From CAWACP01 sp963832965 (GTDB lineage Bacteria; Acidobacteriota; Terriglobia; Bryobacterales; Bryobacteraceae), in the NCBI GenBank assembly GCA_963832965.1, contig CAWHVW010000002.1, positions 992,001-1,056,000 of the forward strand: DNA of 64,000 nucleotides. Reading direction: 5' to 3'. Each line of letters begins with the position of its first letter. Positions within the stretch are counted from its first letter, which is position 1. The notes beneath the pieces are model-generated. The model searched no databases, was not told the origin of the DNA, and saw only the letters and a program-made list of their open reading frames with translations. This document shows positions 51,547-59,907 of this stretch, piece after piece. Both the position numbers and the translations under genes were made by a program.

Positions 51547-53013
51547 CTACCTCTCGAACAAACTCACCCACGATTCATCGAGCGCGGTCCATTGTTCGGA
51601 TTCCCGCCAGCACGACAACATTTCGGGGATATGCAGCATCCCGTGGCCCTCGCTGCAAACCAGTTCGGTTCCCGCCCACTCCAGCAGCAGACAGCCCGGA
51701 CAACCTACGTGCGCGGCCAGGCCGAGCCGCCGCAGGCAGACCCGGCACCGGCGCCGCTGGTCGTGAATCGACCACGAGAGCGCGCCCATGCAGGCAATCA
51801 GGAACAGCCACGTGGAGAGCGGCTCGGTGAGCAGATCCGTCCCTCCGGTCATGGTGATGGAGGTCGCGTGCGTGAACTCGAGTCCGGCCGCCAGAATAGC
51901 CGCGAGCAGCAGGATTGTCTTGGCGAGAAAGAAAAGCGCCCCCACCGCTCCATCCAGCCTGACGCGATGCGGGCGCAGACGGCACTTGACCACGGTGATG
52001 ACCATGGCCAGGGCCAGGGCAAGAGCGAACGAGCCGAACACCGACCGTACACGCTCCTGCACCAGAGAAATGTCGATGAGGCTGTTCCACGGGGGGACGC
52101 CCGCGCTTTGCAGGATCGACCCGAGTTCGGCCGCGGCCGCGTCAGGGCTGGCGCCAGGGGCCAGACGCACCACCACGGCTGTTCTGGTGTCCCCGCTCGA
52201 TTCCCGCGGCGAGGCCAGGGACCACATGGCGATGCGCTGCGAGAGGAACCAGAAGCTTCCGTCCATCACGCCGATCACGCGATAGCGCCTCCCGCCGGCG
52301 GTGACCGAACTGCCCGGCGCGGCATGATTCTGACGCGCGTACTCGTGGCTTAGTACCGCGCAATCGTGACAGGCGCCGGCATCGCCCGGTTCGAATACCC
52401 GGCCCCGCTCCGGGCGAACGCCCAGAACAGAAAAGAAAGTATCGCTCACCTGTGCGTCCAGCACCCGCGCCAGCCGGCTCGAGCCAACCCTGCTTTCGTC
52501 CTCGAGCCACAGAAAAGACGCGGCGCCGGCCAGAAGATGGCTCTGGCTCTGCCACAACCGGACCCAGTTCCGGGGCACGCCCGAGCGCACCGCGCTGGCC
52601 ACGCCGCTCTGCGAGACGGTGGCCACGCTCCGCGGATTTTCATAGGGAAGCGGCAGTAACCGCGATCGCGTTACCGGCAGCAGTCCGCTGACCAGGGCGA
52701 CCAGACCGATGATGCTCGCCAGCAGCGCCAGGCACACCGCGGGAGACTGCAAGCGATTCCGCAGGCCTTGCGAGAGAGCCTCGCCGTCCAGCAGGCTGAG
52801 CCGGTATAAGGCGGCATCGTGGAAGGCTCCGCCGGTGAACCGGTGAAGCGTCGATTGGGCCAGGCCGGCGGGGGCCTCTCTTTCCCGCAGCGTGGCGTGT
52901 ACGTGCCACAGTTCCGCTTCCCACTCGCGGAGCCACTCCCGGCGCAGCCCGCCGGGCACCAGCACGCTGGCCGCGCGGATCAGCAGAAGGTGCGCTCTCG
53001 ATGGTCCTGGCAT
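51547..53013 (-). CDS. Reduced ADOP-type permease with Cys-rich C-terminal tail
   Basis: 488 residues. The N-terminus (MPGPSRAHLLLIRAASVLVPGGLRREWLREWEAELWH) is the leader of ADOP permeases, followed by one helix, a single MacB-like periplasmic core (SGVASAVRSGVPRNWVRLWQSQS, VLSHEYARQNH, RYRVIGVM), then three or four helices. The second core and the FtsX domain of a full ADOP are missing. The C-terminal 90 residues have CRVCLRRLG, CPGCLLLE and VCSEGHGMLH, a Cys-rich stretch that could bind zinc. It follows PadR with only 3 bp between. Function unknown. Confidence 0.7.
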   Translation of the reverse strand: MPGPSRAHLLLIRAASVLVPGGLRREWLREWEAELWHVHATLREREAPAGLAQSTLHRFTGGAFHDAALYRLSLLDGEALSQGLRNRLQSPAVCLALLASIIGLVALVSGLLPVTRSRLLPLPYENPRSVATVSQSGVASAVRSGVPRNWVRLWQSQSHLLAGAASFLWLEDESRVGSSRLARVLDAQVSDTFFSVLGVRPERGRVFEPGDAGACHDCAVLSHEYARQNHAAPGSSVTAGGRRYRVIGVMDGSFWFLSQRIAMWSLASPRESSGDTRTAVVVRLAPGASPDAAAAELGSILQSAGVPPWNSLIDISLVQERVRSVFGSFALALALAMVITVVKCRLRPHRVRLDGAVGALFFLAKTILLLAAILAAGLEFTHATSITMTGGTDLLTEPLSTWLFLIACMGALSWSIHDQRRRCRVCLRRLGLAAHVGCPGCLLLEWAGTELVCSEGHGMLHIPEMLSCWRESEQWTALDESWVSLFER

Positions 53014-53016
53014 CGG

Positions 53017-53322
53017 TTACTTCTTCTCCGCCGCCATATGCTGCAGCAGCGGATACCGCTTCATTGCCCGGGCGAGCGCCTGTTCCCCCACTCCCGTGAG
53101 CTTGTAATATTTCCGCGCGGGCCGCAGCTTCCGAAATGCCTCGCTGTCTTTTTCCCAATGCGATCGGATAAGCGCGAATTGCTCCAGCCGCCGTAACGCC
53201 GGGTACACCGTTCCGCTGGGCAGGCCGGTGGCCTCCATCACGTCGAAACCATAACGATACCCGGCACTGATGGTTTGCAAAATCAGCGCGGAGGTGTGCG
53301 TAAGATTCGGATCGTCGCTCAT
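53017..53322 (-). CDS. PadR-family transcriptional regulator
   Basis: 101 residues, a short PadR protein. Winged-helix motifs are clear: HTSALILQTISAGYRYGFDVMEATGLPSGTVYPALRRLEQFALIRSHW and ARKYYKLTGVGEQAL. It likely represses the divergent ABC operon and its own gene, as a palindromic PadR-type box lies in the 62-bp gap (53353-53368). The downstream ADOP-like gene begins 3 bp after the stop. Confidence 0.88.
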   Translation of the reverse strand: MSDDPNLTHTSALILQTISAGYRYGFDVMEATGLPSGTVYPALRRLEQFALIRSHWEKDSEAFRKLRPARKYYKLTGVGEQALARAMKRYPLLQHMAAEKK

Positions 53323-53352
53323 TGACCCTCACAACATCTTACACCAGATCTA

Positions 53353-53368
53353 TTGTAGAGATCTACAT
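53353..53368. promoter_or_regulatory. PadR-type operator
   Basis: TTGT-AGAGATCT-ACAT fits the PadR box ATGT-N8-ACAT with one mismatch. Its core TGTAGA-GA-TCTACA is a perfect inverted repeat. It lies between padR and the divergent ABC operon, 17 bp before the ATPase start. Confidence 0.6.
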
Positions 53369-53384
53369 AGGGTGGTACACTCGG

Positions 53385-54155
53385 ATGGCTATGTTTGAGG
53401 TGCGCCACCTCTCCAGGCGTTACCGGCGGATTCCCGCCGTCGACGACGTCAGCTTCACCATCCGGCCCGGTGAGGTGCTCGGCTATCTGGGTCCCAACGG
53501 GGCGGGGAAGAGCACCACCGTGAAAGTGCTCACCGGCCTGATTGAGGCCACCAGCGGTGACATCCTGTTTCACGGGACGGACGTGCGCAAGAACTGGCCG
53601 GAATTCCAGCGGCGGCTCGGCTATGTACCGGAGGAGCCGCACATGTACCCGCAGCTCACCGGCCGCGAGTACCTGCAACTGGTGGGGCGGCTGCGCGGTC
53701 TGCGCCGCGGCGTGCTGGAGCCGCGCATGGACGAAATGCTCCGCCTGTTCGCGTTGTGGCAGGACCGCCATTCGCCGCTTTCCTCCTATTCCAAGGGGAT
53801 GCGCCAGAAGATCCTGCTGTCGGGCGCGCTGCTGCACGATCCCGAGCTGCTCATTTTGGATGAGCCGTTCTCCGGCCTCGACGTCAACACCGCAATGGTG
53901 CTGCGCCGGCTGATCCGCGCCCTGGCGGAAGACGGCCGCATGATCCTGTACAGCTCCCACGTTCTCGAGGTGGTGGAGAAGGTCTGCTCTTCCGTGGTGA
54001 TCCTGCGCAAGGGCAGAGTGGTGGCTTCCGACCGCGTGGAGCGCCTGCGCGATTTGATGGACCAGCCGTCGCTCGAAGGCGTCTTCGCGCAACTCACCCA
54101 GCAGGAGGATCCCGATCACACCGTGGCCGAGATCCTCGCGGCGATGAAAGGCTGA
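53385..54155 (+). CDS. ABC transporter ATP-binding protein
   Basis: 256 residues from ATG 53385 (a second ATG at 53391). Walker A is GPNGAGKST, the signature motif is degenerate (SSYSKGMRQKI), Walker B is LLILDEPFSGLD and the switch His is in YSSHVLE. It should power the permease encoded 2 bp downstream, probably as an exporter. A PadR operator is just upstream of the start. Confidence 0.93.
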   Translation: MAMFEVRHLSRRYRRIPAVDDVSFTIRPGEVLGYLGPNGAGKSTTVKVLTGLIEATSGDILFHGTDVRKNWPEFQRRLGYVPEEPHMYPQLTGREYLQLVGRLRGLRRGVLEPRMDEMLRLFALWQDRHSPLSSYSKGMRQKILLSGALLHDPELLILDEPFSGLDVNTAMVLRRLIRALAEDGRMILYSSHVLEVVEKVCSSVVILRKGRVVASDRVERLRDLMDQPSLEGVFAQLTQQEDPDHTVAEILAAMKG

Positions 54156-54157
54156 GC

Positions 54158-55879
54158 GTGAGGAAGCTGCGAACGCGCCTGCGCATTTGGATGGAAGAGA
54201 CCCATTCCAGCGGCTTCGAACTGCGCCGCCATTTCCTTCTGCGCTTCTTCGACAGCGAATTCGTGGCTTCACCCGGTCAATGGAAAGTGGTGGTGGGCGG
54301 CGTGCTGGCGCTGGTGTTTTCGCTGAGCATCCTGTATTCCCAAATGTACTATCACAAATACCGGCTGTTGAATCGGCTGCCCACCGCCGAGCCCTATCAA
54401 ACAGCGGTTCTGGCCGACGTTTTGTTCATCATCACGCTGTCCATTTTTCTGATGGGCCTGTTCACTACATTGCAATGGCCTTCCTTGTTTCCGGGCCTGC
54501 GGGATTATCTGGCGCTGGCCGCGCTGCCTGTGCGCATGAGCCAGGTGTTCGTCGCGCGATTCACGGCCCTGCTCTCGCTGGCCGCGCTGTTTGTGTTCGC
54601 CATCAACTTCTTGCCCAGCCTGGTGCTGCCCATGGACATGGCCGGCGACTATTACGGCATGGCCGCAATCCGCCAGGTTCCCGCGATGTTCCTCTCCTGC
54701 TCCCTCGCCGCCTGGTTCATATTCTTCGCCCTGGTGGCTCTGCAGGGTGTTTTGCTGAATGCTCTTCCGGTGCGCTGGTTTCCGCGCGTCTCGCTCACCG
54801 TGCAAGGCGCGCTGCTGGCCATCCTGTTGTGCGGATTGCCGCTGGTGTTCTCCATTCCGGACCTCTATCGCTTCATGCGGCTGCGGCCCGCGTGGGCGGT
54901 ATGGGCGCCGCCGTTGTGGTTTCTCGGGCTCGATCAGGCCATCGTCGGCAGCCGCGAGCCATTCATCCTGCGCCTGGCCTGGTTGAGCCTGGCCGGAGTT
55001 GCTGGCGTGGCCGCGCTCGCCCTGGTCACCTATCTGTGGAGCTACCGGCGCCACCGGACGCGCCTGCTGGAATCGCCCACGGTGGAAAGCGCGCCCGGGC
55101 GAGCATATCTTGCGGCTCTGTCCGATCGCTTCATGCGCAATCCGCGCGAACTCGCCGTGTTCGCCTTCATCGCGAAAATGCTGGGCCGCAGCCGGCAGCA
55201 TCGTTTGGTTCTCACCGCCTTCGCCGCCATCGCTCTCGCGCTCATCGTGGAGAGCTTTGTGAGCATGGCCGCCGGACACAACTTCCAGGGCTTGCGCCAG
55301 GCGGTGATCTCGGCGCCGCTCGCGCTCTCGTTGTTCGTGCTGGCGGGCTACCGCTATCTTTTCCGGCTGCCGGTAGAGCTGCAAGCCAACTGGATTTTCC
55401 GCGTGAACGAACCGGGCAACCGCCTGGCCTTTCTGGATGGCGTGGAGCGCTTCCTGCTCTATTGCGCGGTGCTGCCGGTGGCGCTGCTCACGCTGCCACT
55501 GGAAGTGCGCTTCCTTGGCCCGCGCGACGGGTGCGTCGCCGCCGCCGTTTGCCTCGCGCCCTCCCTGGTGCTTATGGAGCTTCTGCTCACGCAGTTCGAC
55601 CGCATCCCCTTCACGTCCTCTTATCTTCCCGGACAGCGTCCGCTTACCGAAACCGTGGTGCGCTATATCATCGCGGTGGCGCTGTATGTTTCGGTGCTGA
55701 GCAGCGTCATCAACTGGTCTTTGCAAAGCGCGGGCTGGACGCTGGCCCTGTTGGGCGCGCTGCTGCTGCTGTGGTGGCGAGTACGTAGCGCCCGGCGCAT
55801 GTTGCGCCAGATCGGACAGATCGAATTCGAGGAACTGCCCGAGCCCGCCGTGATGACCCTGGACATCGATCGCGACTGA
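54158..55879 (+). CDS. ABC transporter permease protein
   Basis: 573 residues from a GTG at 54158, right after the ATPase stop. About 12 hydrophobic segments are present, with a cytoplasmic loop of charged residues at about 290-350 (YLWSYRRHRTRLLESP). The size suggests a fused or doubled permease. No substrate-binding protein gene is present, which favours export. It is the second gene of the PadR-controlled pair. Confidence 0.8.
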   Translation: MRKLRTRLRIWMEETHSSGFELRRHFLLRFFDSEFVASPGQWKVVVGGVLALVFSLSILYSQMYYHKYRLLNRLPTAEPYQTAVLADVLFIITLSIFLMGLFTTLQWPSLFPGLRDYLALAALPVRMSQVFVARFTALLSLAALFVFAINFLPSLVLPMDMAGDYYGMAAIRQVPAMFLSCSLAAWFIFFALVALQGVLLNALPVRWFPRVSLTVQGALLAILLCGLPLVFSIPDLYRFMRLRPAWAVWAPPLWFLGLDQAIVGSREPFILRLAWLSLAGVAGVAALALVTYLWSYRRHRTRLLESPTVESAPGRAYLAALSDRFMRNPRELAVFAFIAKMLGRSRQHRLVLTAFAAIALALIVESFVSMAAGHNFQGLRQAVISAPLALSLFVLAGYRYLFRLPVELQANWIFRVNEPGNRLAFLDGVERFLLYCAVLPVALLTLPLEVRFLGPRDGCVAAAVCLAPSLVLMELLLTQFDRIPFTSSYLPGQRPLTETVVRYIIAVALYVSVLSSVINWSLQSAGWTLALLGALLLLWWRVRSARRMLRQIGQIEFEELPEPAVMTLDIDRD

Positions 55880-55949
55880 TCGCCTGTTAACGGCGTCTCA
55901 CTGAATACCGTCTCTACACTGGACATGCGGCGACAGCCGCGTTCCGGAA

Positions 55950-55975
55950 CCGAACCGCGACAGTAATGGAGCGGA
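55950..55975 (+). repeat. Dispersed repeat, copy D
   Basis: CCGAACCGCGAC AGTAATGGAGCGGA. It lies between the convergent ABC permease and TetR genes, 3 bp before the TetR stop. Confidence 0.7.
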
Positions 55976-55977
55976 CC

Positions 55978-56586
55978 TCAACCATTGCGCAGTCCATTTA
56001 AAACAGCCTGCGTCAGACTGTTCACATACCGGGGTGTAATGGATCCGTAACCAGTGAGCAAACGGTAGTACAGCGGTGCATAGAGCATCTCGATGGCCAG
56101 ATCGAGATCGAGATTGCGCGGCAGTTCGCCGCTCTCGCAATAGCGTTGCAGTGATTGTTTCGCGCCCGCGCGGCGCGGCGCGATCCACAGGGTCCGGAAA
56201 GCCTCGGCCACTTCCGGGTCGCTCTGCGCGGCGGCCAACAACGCGGCAAACGCGCGCCCGCGGCTGCTGGTAAGCATTTTGCCGAACTGCCGCAACTGCC
56301 GCCGGATATCTTCTTCCAATGATCCGGTTACGGTAAGCGGAAGTTCGCTGGCCACCGCTTCGCGGAACGCCTCAATCAGCACCGCCGCCTTGTTGGGCCA
56401 CCAGCGGTAAATCGTTGCTTTGCTGGCGCCGGCATGGTCGGCGATCGCTTCCATGGTGGCCGCCGCAAATCCCGCGGTTTCCAGAAGATGCGCCGCGGAA
56501 TCCAGAATGCGCCGCCGGCACCCCTCGTTGCGGGGACGGCCCGGCCCGCGCGTCGTGTCTTTGTCAGCGTCCTTAACTGATTCCAT
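55978..56586 (-). CDS. TetR-family transcriptional regulator
   Basis: 202 residues from ATG 56586; an ATG at 56640 would lie in the operator. The HTH is ATMEAIADHAGASKATIYRWWPNKAAVLIEAFREAV, preceded by GRPRNEGCRRRILDSAAHLLETAGFAA. The C-terminal ligand domain is helical. It is divergent from an RND efflux operon and likely represses it. An inverted repeat (56606-56641) lies in the 86-bp gap. Confidence 0.88.
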   Translation of the reverse strand: MESVKDADKDTTRGPGRPRNEGCRRRILDSAAHLLETAGFAAATMEAIADHAGASKATIYRWWPNKAAVLIEAFREAVASELPLTVTGSLEEDIRRQLRQFGKMLTSSRGRAFAALLAAAQSDPEVAEAFRTLWIAPRRAGAKQSLQRYCESGELPRNLDLDLAIEMLYAPLYYRLLTGYGSITPRYVNSLTQAVLNGLRNG

Positions 56587-56605
56587 GTGTATGCCCGTGT
56601 ACTGG

Positions 56606-56641
56606 GATGATTTTCGAAACCTCATCGTATCGAAATTCATC
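56606..56641. promoter_or_regulatory. Candidate TetR operator
   Basis: GATGATTTTCGA, 12 nt, TCGAAATTCATC: two 12-bp arms with 11 matches. It is 32 bp before the RND start and 20 bp before the TetR start, a standard place for repression of both. Confidence 0.55.
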
Positions 56642-56672
56642 AGTAGACCTGTTAGCGTTCGCGAGGTTCGAT

Positions 56673-59600
56673 ATGTGGATTGTCCGCACCGCTTTATCCC
56701 GCCCGTACACGTTCATCGTTCTCGCGCTGTTGATTCTGCTGGCCAGCCCGCTGGTAATTCTCAACACGCCCACCGACATCTTCCCATCCATTAATATTCC
56801 GGTCATCGCCGCCATCTGGAACTACAATGGTCTCGACGCCGAGCAGATGGAGGGCCGCATGACCTCCGTCTACGAGCGCGTCCTCACCACCGCCGTCAAT
56901 AATATCGAACATATCGAGTCGGTGACCATGGACGGGCGCGCCATCGTCAAGATCTTTCTGCAGCCGGGCGCCAGCGTGGACACCGGCACCGCGCAGGTCG
57001 CCTCCGTTTCGCAAACCATTCTGTCGCAGATGCCGCAGGGCGTGCAGCCGCCGTTCCTGCTGCTTTACAGCGCGTCGACGGTGCCCATCATTCAGCTTGC
57101 CCTCTCCGGGCAGGATTTGTCCGAAGCGCAGTTGAACGACTTGTCGATGAACTTCCTGCGCCCGCAACTGGTCACCATTCCCGGCGCGGCCGTCCCTTAC
57201 CCCTATGGCGGCAAGCAGCGTCAGATCATGGTATCCCTGAACCCCGCGCTGCTGCAATCGAAAGGGCTCTCCCCGGCGGATATCGTCGCCGCCGTGGGCC
57301 AGCAGAATCTGGTGCTGCCCTCGGGCACCGCCAAGATCGGCCAGTTCGAATATGACGTGGACCTGAATGCCGCGCCCAAGACCGTCGCCGAGCTCAACGA
57401 CTTGCCCATCAAGGTGGTGGGCGGCTCGCCCATCTACATTCGCGACGTCGCCCAGGTGAACGACGGCTTCGCGCCGCAAACCAATATCGTGCGGCTCGAT
57501 GGCAATCGCAGCGTGCTCGTATCCATATTAAAAGCGGGCGACGCCTCCACTCTGGACGTGGTGAACGGTGTGCGCGCCATGTTGCCCCGCGTGGCCCCCA
57601 CGCTGCCGCCGCAATTGAAGATTCAGCCGGTGGCCGATCAGTCCGTCTTCGTGCGCGCCGCGGTAAGCGGAGTGGTTCGCGAAGCCATTATCGCCGCCTG
57701 CCTCACCGGCCTGATGATTCTGCTCTTCCTGGGAAGCTGGCGCAGTACCCTGATCATCGCCATTTCCATTCCGCTGTCCATTCTCACTTCCATCATTTGC
57801 CTGAGCGCCCTGCACCAGACCATCAACATCATGACCCTGGGAGGTCTGGCGCTGGCGGTAGGCATTCTGGTGGACGACGCCACGGTCACCATCGAGAACA
57901 TCGAACGCTTTCTCGAAGAAGGCCGCCCGCTGCACGACGCGATTCTGGAAGGGGCCGCGCAGATCTCCGTGCCCGCGCTGGTTTCCACGCTGTGCATCTG
58001 CATCGTCTTCCTGCCCATGTTCTTTCTCAGCGGCGTCGCGCGCTATCTGTTTGTCGCGCTGGCGGAAGCGGTGGTCTTCGCCATGATCGCCTCCTACATC
58101 CTGTCGCGGACGCTGGTGCCCACCCTGGCCATGTATCTGCTGCGAGCGAAGAGCCACGCCGGCGGCCGCGTGCGCAATCCCCTGGTCCTCTTCCAGCGCG
58201 CTTTCGAGCGCGGGTTCGATCGCATTCGCCTGGGTTACGAGCTGTTGCTCACCACCGCGGTATATCGCCGCGCCATCTTCATCCCGGCCTTTCTTCTTCT
58301 GTGCGCTCTTACATTTCTGCTGGTGCCGTGGCTCGGGCAGGATTTCTTCCCTTCCACCGACAGCGGCCAGTTTCGTCTGCACGTGCGCGCCCGCACCGGC
58401 ACGCGCATTGAGGAGACCGCGCGTCTTTCCGATATGGTGGATCAATCCATCCGCCGCACCATCCCGAGAGCGGATCTGGCGGGCATTCTGGATAACATCG
58501 GCCTGCCCTACAGCGGCATCAACACCGCCTACAGCAACTCCGGCGTCATTGGTTCGGAGGATGCCGACATCCTGGTATCGCTGAACGAAAAGCACCATCC
58601 CACGGACCAGTACGTGCACGAGCTGCGCACGAAGCTGGCCGCGGAGTTTCCCGGCACGACGTTCTACTTCCTGGCAGCCGACATGATCACGCAGATTCTC
58701 AACTTCGGGCTGCCCGCTCCCATCGATGTGCAGGTGGAAGGCAGCAACAATGAAGGCAACCGGCTGTACGCTTTCCATCTGCTGGACCGTTTGCGCCGCG
58801 TCCCCGGGCTCACCGATCTGCGCATCCAGCAGCCGTTCGACGAACCCTTCCTGCACATCAACGTCGATCGCACCAAAGCCGCGCAAGGGGGCTACACGTC
58901 GCGCGACGTCGCCAACAGCCTGCTGGTCACGCTCAGCGGCAGTTTTCAAACCACGCCCACGTTTTATCTCGATCCGAAGAACGGCGTCAATTACAACCTG
59001 GTGACGCAGGCCCCGCAATATCGCGTGCAATCGTTGCAGGATCTGCAGAACATCCCCATCAGCGGACCGGCCATGATCCGGCCGGAAATCCTCGGCGACG
59101 TCAGCAGCATTTCCCGCCGCACCAGCATGGCTGAGGTGTCGCACTACAACATCCGCCGCGTGCTCGATCTGTACGGAGCGGTGGAGGGGCGGGATCTCGG
59201 CGGCGCCGGGCGCGACATTGCGCGCGTCGTCGAAGCTTCGCGAAATGAGCTGCCACGCGGATCGCGCGTGGTGATTCGCGGCCAGCTCGACACCATGAAC
59301 AAGTCGTATACCGGACTGCTCAGCGGTCTCGCGGCCAGCATCGTGCTGGTGTACCTGCTCATCGTGGTGAATTTCCAGTCTTGGCTGGATCCCTTCATCA
59401 TCATCACCGCGTTGTCGGCGGCGCTGGCGGGCATCGTGCTCATTCTGTTTTTCACCGGCACCCGTCTCAGCGTGCCCGCGCTGATGGGCGCCATCATGTG
59501 CATGGGCGTGGCCACCGCCAACAGCATTCTGGTGGTGAGCTTCGCAACCGAGCGCCTCAGCCATCATGGCGACCCCGTGCAGGCGGCCATTGAATCGGGC

Positions 59601-59864
59601 TTCACGCGCTTCCGGCCGGTGCTGATGACCGCGCTGGCCATGATCATCGGCATGATCCCAATGGCCCTCGGACTCGGCGAAGGCGGCGAACAGAACGCGC
59701 CATTGGGCCGGGCGGTGATCGGCGGTTTGCTCTGCGCCACCGTAGCCACTCTGTTCTTCGTCCCCACGCTCTACAGCCTGCTGCACCGGAGAAGGGAGCC
59801 CGCCGCGGCACAACCCCGGCACACCGGGAACCTGGAGCCGGTTGCTTCCGAACCGCGACAGTGA
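56673..59864 (+). CDS. RND efflux transporter, inner-membrane permease subunit
   Basis: 1063 residues from ATG 56673, at MWIVRTALSRPYTFIVLALLILLASPLVILNTPTDIFPSINIPVI. Twelve membrane helices in two halves of six are separated by large periplasmic loops, as in the HAE/AcrB group. GGLALAVGILVDDATVTIENIER carries the acidic pair of the proton path in helix 4. It takes up drugs or toxins from the periplasm and exports them by proton-motive force through the partners encoded downstream. The last codons PRQ and the TGA stop come from the dispersed repeat (59848-59873). Confidence 0.94.
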   Translation: MWIVRTALSRPYTFIVLALLILLASPLVILNTPTDIFPSINIPVIAAIWNYNGLDAEQMEGRMTSVYERVLTTAVNNIEHIESVTMDGRAIVKIFLQPGASVDTGTAQVASVSQTILSQMPQGVQPPFLLLYSASTVPIIQLALSGQDLSEAQLNDLSMNFLRPQLVTIPGAAVPYPYGGKQRQIMVSLNPALLQSKGLSPADIVAAVGQQNLVLPSGTAKIGQFEYDVDLNAAPKTVAELNDLPIKVVGGSPIYIRDVAQVNDGFAPQTNIVRLDGNRSVLVSILKAGDASTLDVVNGVRAMLPRVAPTLPPQLKIQPVADQSVFVRAAVSGVVREAIIAACLTGLMILLFLGSWRSTLIIAISIPLSILTSIICLSALHQTINIMTLGGLALAVGILVDDATVTIENIERFLEEGRPLHDAILEGAAQISVPALVSTLCICIVFLPMFFLSGVARYLFVALAEAVVFAMIASYILSRTLVPTLAMYLLRAKSHAGGRVRNPLVLFQRAFERGFDRIRLGYELLLTTAVYRRAIFIPAFLLLCALTFLLVPWLGQDFFPSTDSGQFRLHVRARTGTRIEETARLSDMVDQSIRRTIPRADLAGILDNIGLPYSGINTAYSNSGVIGSEDADILVSLNEKHHPTDQYVHELRTKLAAEFPGTTFYFLAADMITQILNFGLPAPIDVQVEGSNNEGNRLYAFHLLDRLRRVPGLTDLRIQQPFDEPFLHINVDRTKAAQGGYTSRDVANSLLVTLSGSFQTTPTFYLDPKNGVNYNLVTQAPQYRVQSLQDLQNIPISGPAMIRPEILGDVSSISRRTSMAEVSHYNIRRVLDLYGAVEGRDLGGAGRDIARVVEASRNELPRGSRVVIRGQLDTMNKSYTGLLSGLAASIVLVYLLIVVNFQSWLDPFIIITALSAALAGIVLILFFTGTRLSVPALMGAIMCMGVATANSILVVSFATERLSHHGDPVQAAIESGFTRFRPVLMTALAMIIGMIPMALGLGEGGEQNAPLGRAVIGGLLCATVATLFFVPTLYSLLHRRREPAAAQPRHTGNLEPVASEPRQ

Positions 59865-59873
59865 TGGAGCGGA
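59848..59873 (+). repeat. Dispersed repeat, copy E, providing the stop of the RND gene
   Basis: CCGAACCGCGAC AGTGATGGAGCGGA. The RND reading frame runs into it; the TGA inside AGTGATGG is the stop codon. Confidence 0.75.
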
Positions 59874-59907
59874 CTAGTTGTGCGGCTTTTGAAACAAGGA
59901 GGAAACC

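Noticed and set aside
57528..59822. 764-codon minus-strand open frame opposite the RND gene
   Set aside because: Antisense shadow rich in His, Gln and Arg; RND motifs are on the plus strand.
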